Below, piece after piece: positions 1 to 5,854 of a DNA stretch of 9,301 bases; within the stretch, counting starts at the first letter, position 1; the number at the start of each line of letters is the position of its first letter. The stretch spans positions 1 through 9,301 of the forward strand of contig JACQXH010000237.1 in assembly GCA_016208845.1 (NCBI GenBank). The letters run 5' to 3'. A program made the translations under genes and the position numbers. The notes beneath the pieces were generated by a model that saw only the letters and a list, made by a program, of their open reading frames with translations, did not search any database and had not been told where the DNA came from. The stretch comes from Nitrospirota bacterium. Its GTDB lineage: Bacteria; Nitrospirota; Thermodesulfovibrionia; UBA6902; BMS3Bbin08.

Positions 1-560
1 AAAAAGGCATTAAGAATGTTTTTGTCAGCAACGGTTATACAGGAGCAGAGGCTGTAAGTGCTATCGCTCCTTTTCTTGATGCAAATAACATAGACCTTAA
101 GGGAGACAATGAATTTTATAAAAAGATGTGCGGCGCGAGGCTTCAGCCTGTTCTGGACACGATAAAGCTGATGAAAGAACTTGGGGTATGGGTTGAGATC
201 ACAACGCTGATCATTCCTTCATATAATGATTCAGAAGAGGTCCTCAGGGGAATTGCAGAATTCATAATATCTGTTGATCCTGCAATTCCCTGGCATGTGA
301 CCCAATTTTATCCGACTTACAGAATATTGGATAAGCCGAGGACCCCGATCGCTGTTCTTCGCAGGGCGAGGGAAATAGGCTTTAAGGCCGGACTTAAATA
401 TGTTTATGAGGGCAATGTTCCCGGCGAGGGCGGGGAAAATACTTACTGCCCTAATTGCAGGGAACTGCTTATTGAGCGTTTGGGCTACATTATAAAAAAG
501 AATATGATAATGGATTCAAGATGCATTAAATGCGGGAGCGTTATAGATGGGGTCTTCTGA
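1..560 (+). CDS. amrS: AmmeMemoRadiSam system radical SAM enzyme, C-terminal part (5' truncated by window)
   Basis: The open frame runs from the left edge (first full codon at 3) to TGA at 558-560, giving the last 185 residues. The segment has the radical-SAM barrel features of the pyruvate-formate-lyase-activase-like AmrS family: an SNGY strand, a DANNIDLKG strand near residues 27-35, a long helix, ITTLIIPSYND, and WHVTQFYPTYR, which is typical of this family. The tail contains NVPGEGGENTYCPNC and a second CIKC pair, so four cysteines could bind metal. The N-terminal CxxxCxxC cluster motif would lie outside the window. The family is named for its association with AMMECR1 and Memo domains; its substrate is not established. 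An internal ATG at 126 is not the start, because coding sense continues upstream of it. The next gene is about 180 bp away, across a dispersed repeat, so this gene ends its transcription unit here. Confidence 0.88.
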   Translation, partial: KGIKNVFVSNGYTGAEAVSAIAPFLDANNIDLKGDNEFYKKMCGARLQPVLDTIKLMKELGVWVEITTLIIPSYNDSEEVLRGIAEFIISVDPAIPWHVTQFYPTYRILDKPRTPIAVLRRAREIGFKAGLKYVYEGNVPGEGGENTYCPNCRELLIERLGYIIKKNMIMDSRCIKCGSVIDGVF

Positions 561-586
561 TGCATAATTCTGAAAAACTTCCATAT

Positions 587-701
587 AAACGTCATTCCCG
601 CTTGTCGGGAATCCCTCTTTTTTACTAATAAAGGAAAGATTCCGGACAAGCCGGAATGACAACTCTTTGATATTTAATTGTTGTTTTGCCGGACACTATT
701 G
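587..701 (+). repeat. Dispersed inverted-repeat element, copy 1 (upstream of dgt)
   Basis: Two 23-bp arms, 591-613 (GTCATTCCCGCTTGTCGGGA...) and 638-660, are inverted complements at 21 of 23 positions around a 24-nt AT-rich loop. The first 22 bases (587-608) match 7071-7092 in front of surE at 21 of 22. The tail 655-701 aligns without gaps to 7162-7208 at 37 of 47, with three invariant blocks: AATGACAAC, ATATTTAAT and CCGGACACTA. This is therefore one repeat unit whose ends are conserved and whose middle varies. Arms of the GTCATTCCCGC type are common intergenic repeats in many bacteria. The hairpin could also slow or end transcription from the upstream gene, although no T run follows it directly. 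Confidence 0.8.
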
Positions 702-728
702 TCGGCAAATGCTTTTTTTGAAGATAAT
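699..728 (+). promoter_or_regulatory. Candidate promoter of dgt
   Basis: TTGTCG at 699-704 and GATAAT at 723-728 are separated by 18 bp. Transcription would begin around 735, only about 9 nt before the ATG at 744, leaving no room for a normal ribosome binding site. An alternative -10, TATCAT at 731-736, would make the mRNA fully leaderless but lacks a -35. The -35 overlaps the end of the repeat tail. This is a sequence match only. Confidence 0.35.
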
Positions 729-743
729 GGTATCATATCCCGT

Positions 744-1772
744 ATGACTATCCGTGAGCAGACAGAAGAGATAGAGAGGAAGATCCTGCATCCGAAGGCC
801 TGTCTCAGCTGTGATAGCAGGGGCAGGCTCAAACCTGAAAAAGAAGGCGAGATCAGGACCTGTTTTCAAAGGGACAGGGACAGGATCATTCACTCAAAGG
901 CCTTCAGAAGATTGAAGCACAAAACACAGGTATTTCTTGCTCCCAGGGGAGATCATTACAGGACCAGGCTCACGCATACGCTTGAGGTTTCGCAGATCGC
1001 AAGGACGATCGCAAGGGCTCTCAGGCTGAATGAAGACCTTACAGAGGCGATCGCGCTCGGGCATGACCTGGGTCACACGCCATTTGGTCATGCGGGCGAA
1101 GATGTACTGCGTGAAATATATGCTGAAGGGTTTGAGCACTATGAACAGAGTTTGCGCGTTGTGGACATCCTCGAGAGGAATGGACAGGGACTTAATCTTA
1201 CATATGAAGTAAGAGACGGAATCCTGAAACATTCCAAGGGCAAGGGCAAGATCTTTTCAGATCCCGGAGAGATATCAACTCTGGAAGGAGAGGCTGTACG
1301 GATCTCTGATATTATCGCGTATGTGAACCATGACCTGGACGATGCCATGCGCGCCGGAGTACTTAAGAAGACGAGCCTGCCGCAAGAGTCCTTGAAGATC
1401 GGGGACACGCAGTCCAGAAGGATCGACACAATGGTAAAGGACGTTATTTATACTTCTCAGGCAGGCGGGCTTAAAGAAATAAAGATGAGCAGGGACATAA
1501 AGAGAATTACCTATGCCCTGAGGGAATTCCTCTTTGCAAATATTTATGAAAGTGAAACGACAAAGAGAGAATTTCAAAAAGCAAAAAAGATCATTCACGA
1601 TCTGTATGATTATTATATAAAACATACTGATGAAGTTTTTAAAGAAATACCGAAAGAGACGATCGGCAAGAAGGAAAGAATTGTCTGCGACTTCATTGCA
1701 GGCATGACCGACAGGTTTGCGCTTGCAATGTATGAGAAATTGTTTCTCCCCCAGCCGTGGACGGTGTTTTGA
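744..1772 (+). CDS. dgt: Deoxyguanosinetriphosphate triphosphohydrolase (dGTPase), HD superfamily
   Basis: The 342-aa protein belongs to the dGTPase family, which hydrolyses dGTP (and in some members other dNTPs) to deoxynucleoside and tripolyphosphate in the cytoplasm, affecting dNTP pools. The HD-domain signature is complete: H78 in RLTHTLEVSQIAR, H107-D108 in LGHDLGHTPFGHAGE, and D197 in YVNHDLDDAM. The N-terminal FQRDRDRIIHSKAFRRLKHKTQVF (about 41-64) is also characteristic; these motifs normally contribute to nucleotide binding. Length fits the shorter bacterial type-2-like Dgt proteins. I chose ATG 744 over TTG 678 because the MTIREQTEEIERKILHPKA start resembles family N-termini and the 22 codons upstream overlap the repeat and promoter. 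No Shine-Dalgarno sequence is seen. A short GGGCT/AGCCC hairpin (1775-1792) follows the stop without a T run. The gene stands alone. Confidence 0.93.
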   Translation: MTIREQTEEIERKILHPKACLSCDSRGRLKPEKEGEIRTCFQRDRDRIIHSKAFRRLKHKTQVFLAPRGDHYRTRLTHTLEVSQIARTIARALRLNEDLTEAIALGHDLGHTPFGHAGEDVLREIYAEGFEHYEQSLRVVDILERNGQGLNLTYEVRDGILKHSKGKGKIFSDPGEISTLEGEAVRISDIIAYVNHDLDDAMRAGVLKKTSLPQESLKIGDTQSRRIDTMVKDVIYTSQAGGLKEIKMSRDIKRITYALREFLFANIYESETTKREFQKAKKIIHDLYDYYIKHTDEVFKEIPKETIGKKERIVCDFIAGMTDRFALAMYEKLFLPQPWTVF

Positions 1773-1806
1773 GCGGGCTTTCAGATCAGCCCAAATAATG
1801 AAATTC

Positions 1807-1938
1807 ACCACAGACCTGCCTGCCGGCAGGCAGGGGACACAGAGAACTAAATTGGAAATAGAGAATCTCTTGTCTGTTATTTCTCATTTCTCACTTCCCG
1901 TTTTTTATTTTCCTGCGTGTCTCTGTGAACTCTGTGGT
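1807..1938. repeat. Intergenic inverted-repeat element with a perfect 20-bp palindrome
   Basis: Two pairs of short arms are collinear and inverted: ACCACAGA (1807-1814) with TCTGTGGT (1931-1938), and CACAGAGA (1838-1845) with TCTCTGTG (1920-1927). Between the left arms, 1815-1834 is a perfect palindrome (CCTGCCTGCCGGCAGGCAGG). Elements with CACCACAGA...CACAGAGA ends are common dispersed repeats in environmental bacteria. The palindrome, which reads as PAGRQ in one frame, is also widespread. The element fills most of the dgt-ihfA spacer. It could form RNA or cruciform hairpins; no function is shown. Confidence 0.65.
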
Positions 1939-1975
1939 TTCTTGAAAAGAATTTTCAGTATTAAACTGTTTCTTC

Positions 1976-2004
1976 TTGACAAGGGGCGTAAATCCTCTTA
2001 TAAT
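1976..2004 (+). promoter_or_regulatory. Consensus sigma-70 promoter of ihfA-merR
   Basis: TTGACA at 1976-1981 and TATAAT at 1999-2004 are both perfect consensus hexamers at the optimal 17-bp spacing. Transcription should start near 2011, giving a leader of about 65 nt before ihfA. This is the strongest promoter match in the window, which suits an abundant nucleoid protein. Confidence 0.88.
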
Positions 2005-2075
2005 TTAACAAAAATAACTTGCACGCAAATAAATTAAAAAATATATACTTTGCTTAAAAACAGGAGGAAATTATT

Positions 2076-2354
2076 ATGACCAAAGCTGATTTGGCAGACA
2101 AGGTTTATGAAAAGGTGGGGCTTTCAAGGAAGGAAGCAGTGGATATGATAGAGACACTTTTCGAATCAATGAAAAGCATTCTGTCAGAAGGGGAGTCGAT
2201 CAAGATCACGGGATTCGGGACTTTTCTGGTAAGGAAAAAAGGATCGCGCAGGGGAAGAAATCCAAAGACAGGCGTTGAGATCGAGATCACCCAGAGAAAA
2301 GTAATAACATTTAAACCGAGTCTGCAATTCAAGGCCATCGTCGAAAAGGTTTAG
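2076..2354 (+). CDS. ihfA: HU/IHF family DNA-binding protein, probably integration host factor alpha
   Basis: The 92-aa protein has the full HU/IHF fold: an N-terminal MTKADLADKVYEKVGLSRKEA helix pair, the GFGTF turn at 46-50, and the DNA-intercalating arm GRNPKTG at 60-66 followed by ITQRKVITFKPS. It would act as a dimer that bends DNA in the nucleoid and at promoters and recombination sites. Assignment to the alpha subunit rather than HU or beta rests mainly on context: it is followed at once by a MerR-type gene and then tRNA-Pro, an arrangement known for ihfA in pseudomonads. A strong ribosome binding site (AGGAGG at 2062-2067) lies 8 nt before the ATG. The gene is driven by the consensus promoter at 1976-2004, and merR begins 8 nt after its stop. 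Confidence 0.88.
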   Translation: MTKADLADKVYEKVGLSRKEAVDMIETLFESMKSILSEGESIKITGFGTFLVRKKGSRRGRNPKTGVEIEITQRKVITFKPSLQFKAIVEKV

Positions 2355-2362
2355 TTCAAGTT

Positions 2363-2701
2363 ATGCGGTCTGAGCCTCAGAGAAAAAATATTCCTGAGAA
2401 ACTTTTTTATAAAATAGGAGAAGTGAGCAGCATCGCAGAGGTTGAGTCCTATGTCCTGCGCTATTGGGAGACAGAATTTCCATTCCTGAAACCGAAAAAA
2501 AACAGGGCCGGACAACGCGTATATACCAGAAAGAACCTCGATCTCATACTGCAGGTAAAGAATCTCCTGTATAAGGATAAATATACTATCGCAGGGGTCA
2601 GAAAAAAGTTTACGGAAAATTCGAGGGAGAAAACAGTCTCTGCCGAGGCCCTTACGAATGTTAAGAAAAGACTTAAAGATATATTGAAGCTTTTGAGATA
2701 A
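2363..2701 (+). CDS. MerR family transcriptional regulator (ihfA-linked type)
   Basis: The 112-aa protein has a MerR winged-helix domain at about residues 15-80: YKIGEVS (16-22), the recognition region with YVLRYWE (30-36), and the wing NRAGQRVYTRKN (47-58). The C-terminal part is a short, charged helical segment that probably dimerises. There is no cysteine at all, so it is not a metal or redox sensor of the MerR/SoxR type, and it has no ligand-binding domain. This short form is the one usually found behind ihfA; its regulon is not established. Start ATG 2363 lies 8 nt after the ihfA stop with only a weak GG-rich site, suggesting translational coupling. It is cotranscribed with ihfA and possibly continues into tRNA-Pro 80 bp downstream. 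Confidence 0.88.
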   Translation: MRSEPQRKNIPEKLFYKIGEVSSIAEVESYVLRYWETEFPFLKPKKNRAGQRVYTRKNLDLILQVKNLLYKDKYTIAGVRKKFTENSREKTVSAEALTNVKKRLKDILKLLR

Positions 2702-2778
2702 AGTAGATTTGTTTTTTTCTGTCGAATAGAATCCTTAGGGCATCTTATTCTTCCGGAACAACTATTAATGCTCTCATA

Positions 2779-2858
<80 letters not shown>

Positions 2859-2910
2859 TTTTTCTGCAAAAAGCTGCACGCTATTGGCAAAATAAATTCA
2901 TAATTATTAC

Positions 2911-2956
2911 ACCCTGTGGTCTGGCCGAAAGCCCCTACTGTTGGCTGCCACAGGGT
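2911..2956. repeat. Hairpin with 9-bp perfect arms downstream of tRNA-Pro
   Basis: ACCCTGTGG (2911-2919) and CCACAGGGT (2948-2956) are perfect inverted complements around a 28-nt GC-rich loop, which holds a second small stem, GGC-CGAAA-GCC. The loop contains, on the minus strand, GCCAACAGTAGG (2934-2945), which recurs exactly at 7111-7122 inside the repeat before surE. It may be a REP-like element or a transcription stop for the tRNA; the T content after the stem is low, so the repeat reading is preferred. The stretch 2859-3224 contains this hairpin and the next repeat and no convincing gene. Confidence 0.55.
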
Positions 2957-3028
2957 TCTTCACATTTCAGAAACAGGAATACCTTGCTGCATACAAATTT
3001 CAGGATAATATTATAGTGGTTTATCCTA

Positions 3029-3187
3029 TAAAAAGCAGTTGGCCACTGACTTACACAGACTAAAAGAAATAAATTGATAAGTTATGTATGTTTCATGCTT
3101 CACCTGAAAGGTGATAAAAGAATTTATGGCAACTTACTTATTTATCTGTCATAGTCTGTGTAAGTCAGTGGCTAAATGCCGTTTTTA
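3029..3187. repeat. MITE-like inverted repeat with perfect 20-bp core arms
   Basis: CCACTGACTTACACAGACTA (3043-3062) is the exact reverse complement of 3152-3171. The pairing continues imperfectly outward (AAAAAGCAGTTGG on the left against CTAAATGCCGTTTTT on the right) and inward (ATAAAT and AAGTT blocks on both sides). The whole unit is about 155 bp. Its centre carries a small CACC-TGAAA-GGTG hairpin (3101-3113). No reading frame is present, so it is a non-autonomous element or the remnant of an insertion sequence. I do not recognise the parent family. It is AT-rich and separates the tRNA from the DUF4160 gene. Confidence 0.7.
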
Positions 3188-3224
3188 GGTTTATATGTTA
3201 GGCGCTCATGAAAACTTTTAACTC

Positions 3225-3253
3225 TTGACATTATTGTCCTGACGAAATAAACT
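3225..3253 (+). promoter_or_regulatory. Candidate promoter of the DUF4160-DUF2442 pair
   Basis: TTGACA at 3225-3230 is followed after 17 bp by TAAACT at 3248-3253, a four-of-six match to the -10 consensus. GACA-TTAT-TGTC (3227-3238) forms a small dyad over the -35. Transcription from here would give a leader of about 130 nt before the DUF4160 start. That leader contains a GC-rich patch (3270-3292) and nothing else that I recognise. Confidence 0.45.
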
Positions 3254-3390
3254 TTTATTATGTGTTACGGGCCGGGTTCGCCGCGACCGTGGACACGTGA
3301 AGACGAGAACTGTTTATTATCATACTTTATATTCTGAAAGACGAGTTCTTGTAAGCCGCAGCAGGCTAAAGCAAAGAAGGAGAAAACGTG

Positions 3391-3663
3391 ATGCCTACAA
3401 TTTCAATGTTTTACGGGATTCTTATCAGGATGTTCTTTCGAGATACCGAGAAACATCACGTGCCGCATATACATGCTGATTACCAGGGGAAAGTTGCAGT
3501 GTACTCAATTCTTGACGGTACGCTTCTGGCTGGTGAACTGCCACAGAACAAACATAAGCTGGTCGTCGCGTGGATAGAAATTCATCAAGAAGATTTGCTT
3601 GCCGACTGGAAGCTGGCTGCAAGCGGCAAGCAACCCTTTCCGATCAAAGGACTTGACCAATGA
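3391..3663 (+). CDS. DUF4160 domain-containing protein
   Basis: The 90-aa protein matches the DUF4160 family from end to end: MPTISMFYGILIRMFFRD, then the histidine-rich HHVPHIHADYQGK (22-34), a short beta segment ending GELP, and a C-terminal helix with EIHQEDLLADWKLAASGK. These small cytosolic proteins have no established biochemical role; the conserved histidines could be catalytic or bind metal, which is inference. ATG 3391 is preferred to the adjacent GTG 3388 because AAGGAG (3377-3382) is then 8 nt away and family members start MPT/MPE. The stop overlaps the start of the DUF2442 gene by 4 nt (ATGA). The two families are often neighbours, which suggests a two-gene module, possibly toxin-antitoxin-like, but that is not shown here. 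Confidence 0.88.
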   Translation: MPTISMFYGILIRMFFRDTEKHHVPHIHADYQGKVAVYSILDGTLLAGELPQNKHKLVVAWIEIHQEDLLADWKLAASGKQPFPIKGLDQ

Positions 3664-3917
3664 GAATAGCAAAAATCTCCCCACAACCCAATTGGGTGTT
3701 GTCCATCGTTGCAGACGATGGGCGCATTGGCAATTTTGATGTAAGTCCCTATTTGAAGTATGAGGCGTTTAAAGCCCTTCAAGATCACTCCGAATTTCTG
3801 AAGGTTTTCAATGGCGGATACTTTATCGAATGGGATTGTGGCGCTGATTTATCAGCCGACACCATTGAGTCTCGATGGCGGGTAGTTGGGGAAGCAACTC
3901 CGCAGAGAACTACCTAA
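3660..3917 (+). CDS. DUF2442 domain-containing protein
   Basis: The 85-aa protein has the DUF2442 pattern: an N-terminal strand pair in which the domain reads out a small ligand-free beta sheet (VLSIVADDGRIGNFDVSPYL, about 13-32), a central helix (FKALQDHSEFLKVF) and the family signature YFIEWDCGADLSADTIE (54-70). Function is unknown; members are frequently paired with DUF4160 or with small DNA-binding proteins. The ATG overlaps the DUF4160 stop, so translation is coupled and the two products are probably made in similar amounts. The C-terminal tail after SRWRV is short and polar. There is no helix-turn-helix, so if this is the antitoxin of a pair it would not be expected to bind DNA by itself. 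Confidence 0.88.
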   Translation: MRIAKISPQPNWVLSIVADDGRIGNFDVSPYLKYEAFKALQDHSEFLKVFNGGYFIEWDCGADLSADTIESRWRVVGEATPQRTT

Positions 3918-4158
3918 TAAATTGCTCGTCGCGCCAAGGTAAATTGGGAACAGGAGCAATCCTGCGAAATTTGGGATTCTTTACGGGCCGTTGCCAATTT
4001 AACCAACTTAAGACGTGACAGAGGCCAATGATTTCAACTAATCGTTCCAGCGGCCACGCCGCTGAACTCATTGATTAGATTACGAAAGACAAAGAATGGG
4101 GAAAATAGTCATATGCGGAAATTGTTTTGAGTGCAATCGCTGTAAATTCCATTTAGTG
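3918..4158. other. Non-coding spacer with two hairpins
   Basis: No gene is visible on either strand. ATTGCTC (3921-3927) pairs with GAGCAAT (3954-3960), immediately after the DUF2442 stop. A stronger structure lies at 4038-4078: the outer arms CTAATC/GATTAG enclose GTT/AAC and a perfect seven-pair stem CAGCGGC-CAC-GCCGCTG (4048-4064), with a few unpaired bases between the stems. Neither is followed by a T run. The second resembles a folded recombination site or the remains of a repeat, but I cannot assign it. Confidence 0.4.
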
Positions 4159-4189
4159 TTGACAATTTAACTATTCAATGGTTAAATTG
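4159..4189 (+). promoter_or_regulatory. Promoter with overlapping 27-bp palindromic operator for the AAA ATPase
   Basis: TTGACA (4159-4164) and TTAAAT (4182-4187, 17-bp spacing) or TAAATT (4183-4188, 18 bp) form a promoter whose start would fall at about 4194-4195, the first base of the gene. A near-perfect palindrome covers 4163-4189: CAATTTAAC and GTTAAATTG arms plus an inner ATT-C-AAT, with 12 of 13 pairs matching. It overlaps the end of the -35, the whole spacer and most of the -10, so a dimeric protein bound there would block transcription. The regulator is not identified; the ATPase itself, through its winged-helix segment, is one possibility. Confidence 0.6.
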
Positions 4190-4194
4190 TATCT

Positions 4195-5457
4195 ATGATT
4201 AAGAGACATATTTCTTCGGACATAATTGATTCTCTGCAAAATTTTCCGGTCGTCCTCCTCACCGGAGCGCGGCAGGTAGGGAAATCTACACTGGCGCAGG
4301 AACTGGCAAAGACTGAATGGGATGCCCGGTATATTACGCTCGACAACCGTATCGCTCTGGATGCGGCCTTAAGTGATCCTGACGGTTTTATAAAAGGGAC
4401 GCCTGTTCCTGTGATAATAGACGAGGTGCAGAGGGCGCCTGATCTTATGCGCGCCATAAAATTGGCTGTGGACAGAGACCGCAGGGATGGGCAATATTTG
4501 CTCACCGGCTCTGCAAACCTCATGACCATCACAAAGGTCTCCGAGACTCTTGCAGGAAGAATTGCCCTTCACGAATTGCAGCCATTTACATGGTCGGAGA
4601 TAAGCGGCAAGAAGCCCCGCAGTTTGATAAAGGATATTTTCAAAGGAAACGATACAAAAACGCTGTTAAGACAATGGAAAAGGCAATCTATTCCAGACAG
4701 ACGGGAAGAGATCAAAGGGCGGATTATCGCAGGCGGCTATCCCACGCCTTCAATGATGTCTTCCATAAAGGCCAGAAGGCGTTGGTTTGATTCATACAGA
4801 CAGACATATATTGAAAGAGATATAAGAGACATTGCAGCTATAGAGCATCTGCCTGAATTCAAGAGGCTATTGAATCTCCTTGCATTCAGGACCGGGCAGA
4901 TTGTCAACTTTTCGGAAATATCGAGGGAACTCGGACTTCCTTTTACGACGATCAGGAGATACATCGCCATTCTTGAGACGACATACCAGATATTCTTTGT
5001 AAGGCCGTATTTCGCAAATATAGGTAAGAGACTTATAAAGATGCCTAAGGTATATTTAGGAGATACCGGCATGGCCTGTCACCTTTCCGCGGCTGACGAC
5101 TGGGAGACCCTTGAGAGGCAGGGGAAGGCGGGGAATGTGGTGGAGACATGGGCGGCCTCGGAACTGAGGAAGCTGATATCTTTCGGAGATATCAGATGTC
5201 AGTTATTTTACTGGCGTACTTATGCAGGCAGAGAGGTTGACTTCTTAATTGAGCATGGGGAAAGGATAGTGGCGATAGAGGTTAAATGGACACAGAATCT
5301 TGCAGAATCTGACATTTCGGGTTTGAAGGATTGCGCAAGGGATTTGAAGGGCAGACATCTGATGTCGGTTCTCCTTTATTCAGGGACAGAAATTATTCCC
5401 ATTGACCGACAGACCCTTGCAGTGCCGTTTGGTTTTTTCTTTGGTATAGATTTTTGA
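4195..5457 (+). CDS. ATP-binding protein with AAA_14 and DUF4143 domains
   Basis: The 420-aa protein has the usual length and order of this family. An N-terminal P-loop ATPase carries Walker A GARQVGKST (24-32), Walker B VIIDEVQ (73-79) and sensor GSAN (105-108). The linker ends in YRQTYIERDIRDI. A winged-helix-like segment (about 225-265, NFSEISRELGLPFTTIRRY) follows. The C-terminal DUF4143 region contains a PD-(D/E)xK-like core with D349, E362 and K364 in REVDFLIEH...IVAIEVKWT. The role of these cytosolic proteins is not known; they are common, mobile, often present in many copies per genome and have been suspected of defence or toxin-related work. The ATG lies at the predicted transcription start, so the mRNA is probably leaderless. 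All key motifs look intact. It has its own promoter and operator. Confidence 0.93.
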   Translation: MIKRHISSDIIDSLQNFPVVLLTGARQVGKSTLAQELAKTEWDARYITLDNRIALDAALSDPDGFIKGTPVPVIIDEVQRAPDLMRAIKLAVDRDRRDGQYLLTGSANLMTITKVSETLAGRIALHELQPFTWSEISGKKPRSLIKDIFKGNDTKTLLRQWKRQSIPDRREEIKGRIIAGGYPTPSMMSSIKARRRWFDSYRQTYIERDIRDIAAIEHLPEFKRLLNLLAFRTGQIVNFSEISRELGLPFTTIRRYIAILETTYQIFFVRPYFANIGKRLIKMPKVYLGDTGMACHLSAADDWETLERQGKAGNVVETWAASELRKLISFGDIRCQLFYWRTYAGREVDFLIEHGERIVAIEVKWTQNLAESDISGLKDCARDLKGRHLMSVLLYSGTEIIPIDRQTLAVPFGFFFGIDF

Positions 5458-5463
5458 GGCATT

Positions 5464-5472
5464 TGGTATAAT
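5464..5472 (+). promoter_or_regulatory. Extended -10 promoter before the split small gene
   Basis: TGGTATAAT at 5464-5472 is a perfect extended -10 (TGnTATAAT), which can work without a good -35. It starts 7 nt after the ATPase stop. The start of transcription would be near 5479, some 20 nt before the ATG at 5500. No strong ribosome binding site is seen in that leader. Confidence 0.45.
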
Positions 5473-5499
5473 TCATTAGTATCTTTTAAAGAAAATATC

Positions 5500-5786
5500 A
5501 TGAAAAACATTGCTTCACAGATTAGGCTTGAAGAGGAAAAAAATCTCCTCTCCTTCATGGAAGACAGTATCAACGCCAATATCATACACAAACTTCTTGC
5601 GATAAGAGATAAAAACAAGTAATAGAGCAGGCAAAAAAAGCTGTTGAATTAATCACCGCAAAAGGCACATCAAAAGAAATTTTGCCGGATGAGCCATCTT
5701 TTTTTGTTTCAGTTAAAAAGGGAAATGGTTGTATCGCTAAAATTACACATAAAGGTAAAGAATATTATCTTTGCCAGGTGTTTTAA
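5500..5786 (+). pseudogene. Small unrecognised gene split by a one-base frameshift
   Basis: Two frames read as protein without a gap. From ATG 5500 a frame of 40 codons ends at TAA 5620-5622 (MKNIASQIRLEEEKNLLSFM at the start). A different frame then stays open to TAA 5784-5786 with 57 sensible codons but no start codon (AKKAVELITAKGTSKEILPD, later GKEYYLCQVF). Adding one A to the five-A run at 5611-5615 joins them into a 95-aa protein: an acidic helical N-terminal half and a beta-rich C-terminal half. I do not recognise the family. The break may be a sequencing error, a true inactivating deletion or, less likely, -1 slippage on T-AAA-AAC. It lies between the ATPase and the CYTH gene, downstream of an extended -10. 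Confidence 0.55.
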
Positions 5787-5854
5787 GAAAGATAGCCCAA
5801 ATATCATGGCAATAGCCGAACCTGAATGAAGTTTTGGGAAGAGAGGTTAATAAT

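Noticed and set aside
1773..1795. GGGCT/AGCCC hairpin after dgt as a terminator
   Set aside because: The stem has only five pairs, and the following bases are A-rich rather than a T run.
1717..2037. 106-aa frame across the end of dgt and the intergenic repeat
   Set aside because: It is produced by the palindromic repeat (the PAGRQ reading) and overlaps dgt in another frame.
3195..3205. GTTAGGCGC, similar to an integron attC core
   Set aside because: No matching inverse core or folded attC structure pairs with it, and there is no integrase or cassette series. A seven-base match is expected by chance.
3297..3479. 60-aa frame overlapping the DUF4160 start
   Set aside because: It is rich in Arg and Ser, out of frame with a clear family match, and has no ribosome binding site.
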